A stretch of DNA of 64,000 nt from Capronia americana (taxonomy: Eukaryota > Ascomycota > Eurotiomycetes > Chaetothyriales > Herpotrichiellaceae). A program made the position numbers and the translations under genes. This document shows, one piece after another, positions 63,741 to 64,000 of this stretch (within the stretch, counting starts at the first letter, position 1; each line of letters opens with the position of its first letter). The notes beneath the pieces were generated by a model. That model worked only from the letters and a program-made list of their open reading frames with translations, did no database searches and was not told the DNA's origin. The stretch covers positions 2,790,001 through 2,854,000 of the forward strand of contig JADWQD010000003.1 of the NCBI GenBank assembly GCA_016110215.1, written 5' to 3'.

Positions 63741-64000
63741 ATGGCGCAATACATACCACTACTGAACGAAAACAGCACCAGTGGCGACCATACGGACCAC
63801 CTTGAGCTTTCGGACATAGATCTCGAAAAGATCCCAGAACCCTCTATACTCCCGAAGTGGTATCATCTTCCCGGATGGCGAGCGAGTTCATCGAGATGGC
63901 AACCATTTATGAAGTGGAATGGATGGTCAAAAGAAGACGTACCGGATGCCAAGACCGCTGCATCGCTTGCCCTCTCCTACTTCGTCGCTGCTCTGCCACG
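63741..64000 (+). CDS. Unrecognised protein, 5' end only (runs off right edge)
   Basis: The ATG at 63741 (ATCATGG) opens a frame that stays open for 86 codons to the window end. The protein begins MAQYIPLLNENSTSG, then has an acidic stretch (LELSDIDLEKIPEP), Trp-rich segments (PKWYHLPGWRASSSRW, FMKWNGWSK) and a start of a hydrophobic segment (AASLALSYFVAALP). This layout, a soluble head before a likely membrane helix, resembles fungal acyltransferase-3-type membrane proteins, but the visible part is too short to assign. Divergent to the RTA1-like gene. Confidence 0.6.
   Translation, partial: MAQYIPLLNENSTSGDHTDHLELSDIDLEKIPEPSILPKWYHLPGWRASSSRWQPFMKWNGWSKEDVPDAKTAASLALSYFVAALP

Noticed and set aside
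1..64000. Mobile element, CRISPR array, secondary-metabolite cluster or prophage
   Set aside because: No transposase, reverse transcriptase, regularly spaced repeats, PKS/NRPS or phage proteins are seen; introns and gene families are those of a fungal nuclear genome.

Overview
This window is a gene-rich stretch of a filamentous ascomycete (Pezizomycotina) nuclear chromosome. The evidence is direct: short spliceosomal introns (about 46-240 bp, donors GTAAGT/GTATGT-like, often a CTAAC-like branch site near the acceptor), balanced GC, mostly single-copy genes on both strands, and proteins with typical fungal relatives (a COT-1/Cbk1-type NDR kinase N-terminus, NIME-type cyclin B, RTA1-like protein, SPX/VTC-like protein, Meu6-like PH protein). 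Class level (Eurotiomycetes or Dothideomycetes) is only an inference. I see no transposon, CRISPR array, rRNA, convincing tRNA or secondary-metabolite cluster.

Layout, left to right. The window opens inside a minus-strand NDR kinase gene (1-726, N-terminal part only), followed by TIM54 (+). Tubulin cofactor E (-) and DNA2 (-) come next. DNA2 shares a roughly 0.5 kb divergent promoter with an Hst3/Hst4-type sirtuin (+). A four-exon mitochondrial 2-oxodicarboxylate-type carrier (-, with an 11-nt microexon) and a bHLH transcription factor with a very long upstream region (-) follow. Then come SFT2 (+, five exons), a small ankyrin protein (-), fungal tRNA ligase (+), cyclin B (+, with a 9-nt first coding exon), an unrecognised 232-aa protein (-) and a HIT-family protein (-).

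From 34.7 to 39.6 kb there is a translation-related block: TRM11 (+), GIR2-like RWD protein (-) and MPP10 (-). From 40.5 to 50.1 kb three consecutive plus-strand genes encode predicted vacuolar/endosomal membrane proteins: an SPX/Vtc5-like protein, a CLC chloride/proton antiporter and an SLC26-STAS-CNB protein of the Vsb1 type. All three carry an almost identical acidic dileucine motif (ERTPLL, ERTPLL, ERTALL). The right part holds a Meu6-like PH protein (+), a large disordered unknown protein (-), an RTA1-like seven-TM protein (-) and the 5' end of an unrecognised gene running off the right edge (+).

Most of the window is ordinary housekeeping gene content. The most interesting points are the shared sorting-type motif across the transporter trio, the micro-exons, the compact E-box/CRE promoter between DNA2 and the sirtuin, and the repeated KRGS-x-FG modules in the Meu6-like protein. 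I found no strong case for a wholly new system. All assignments come from reading the sequence and family knowledge; no database search was run.
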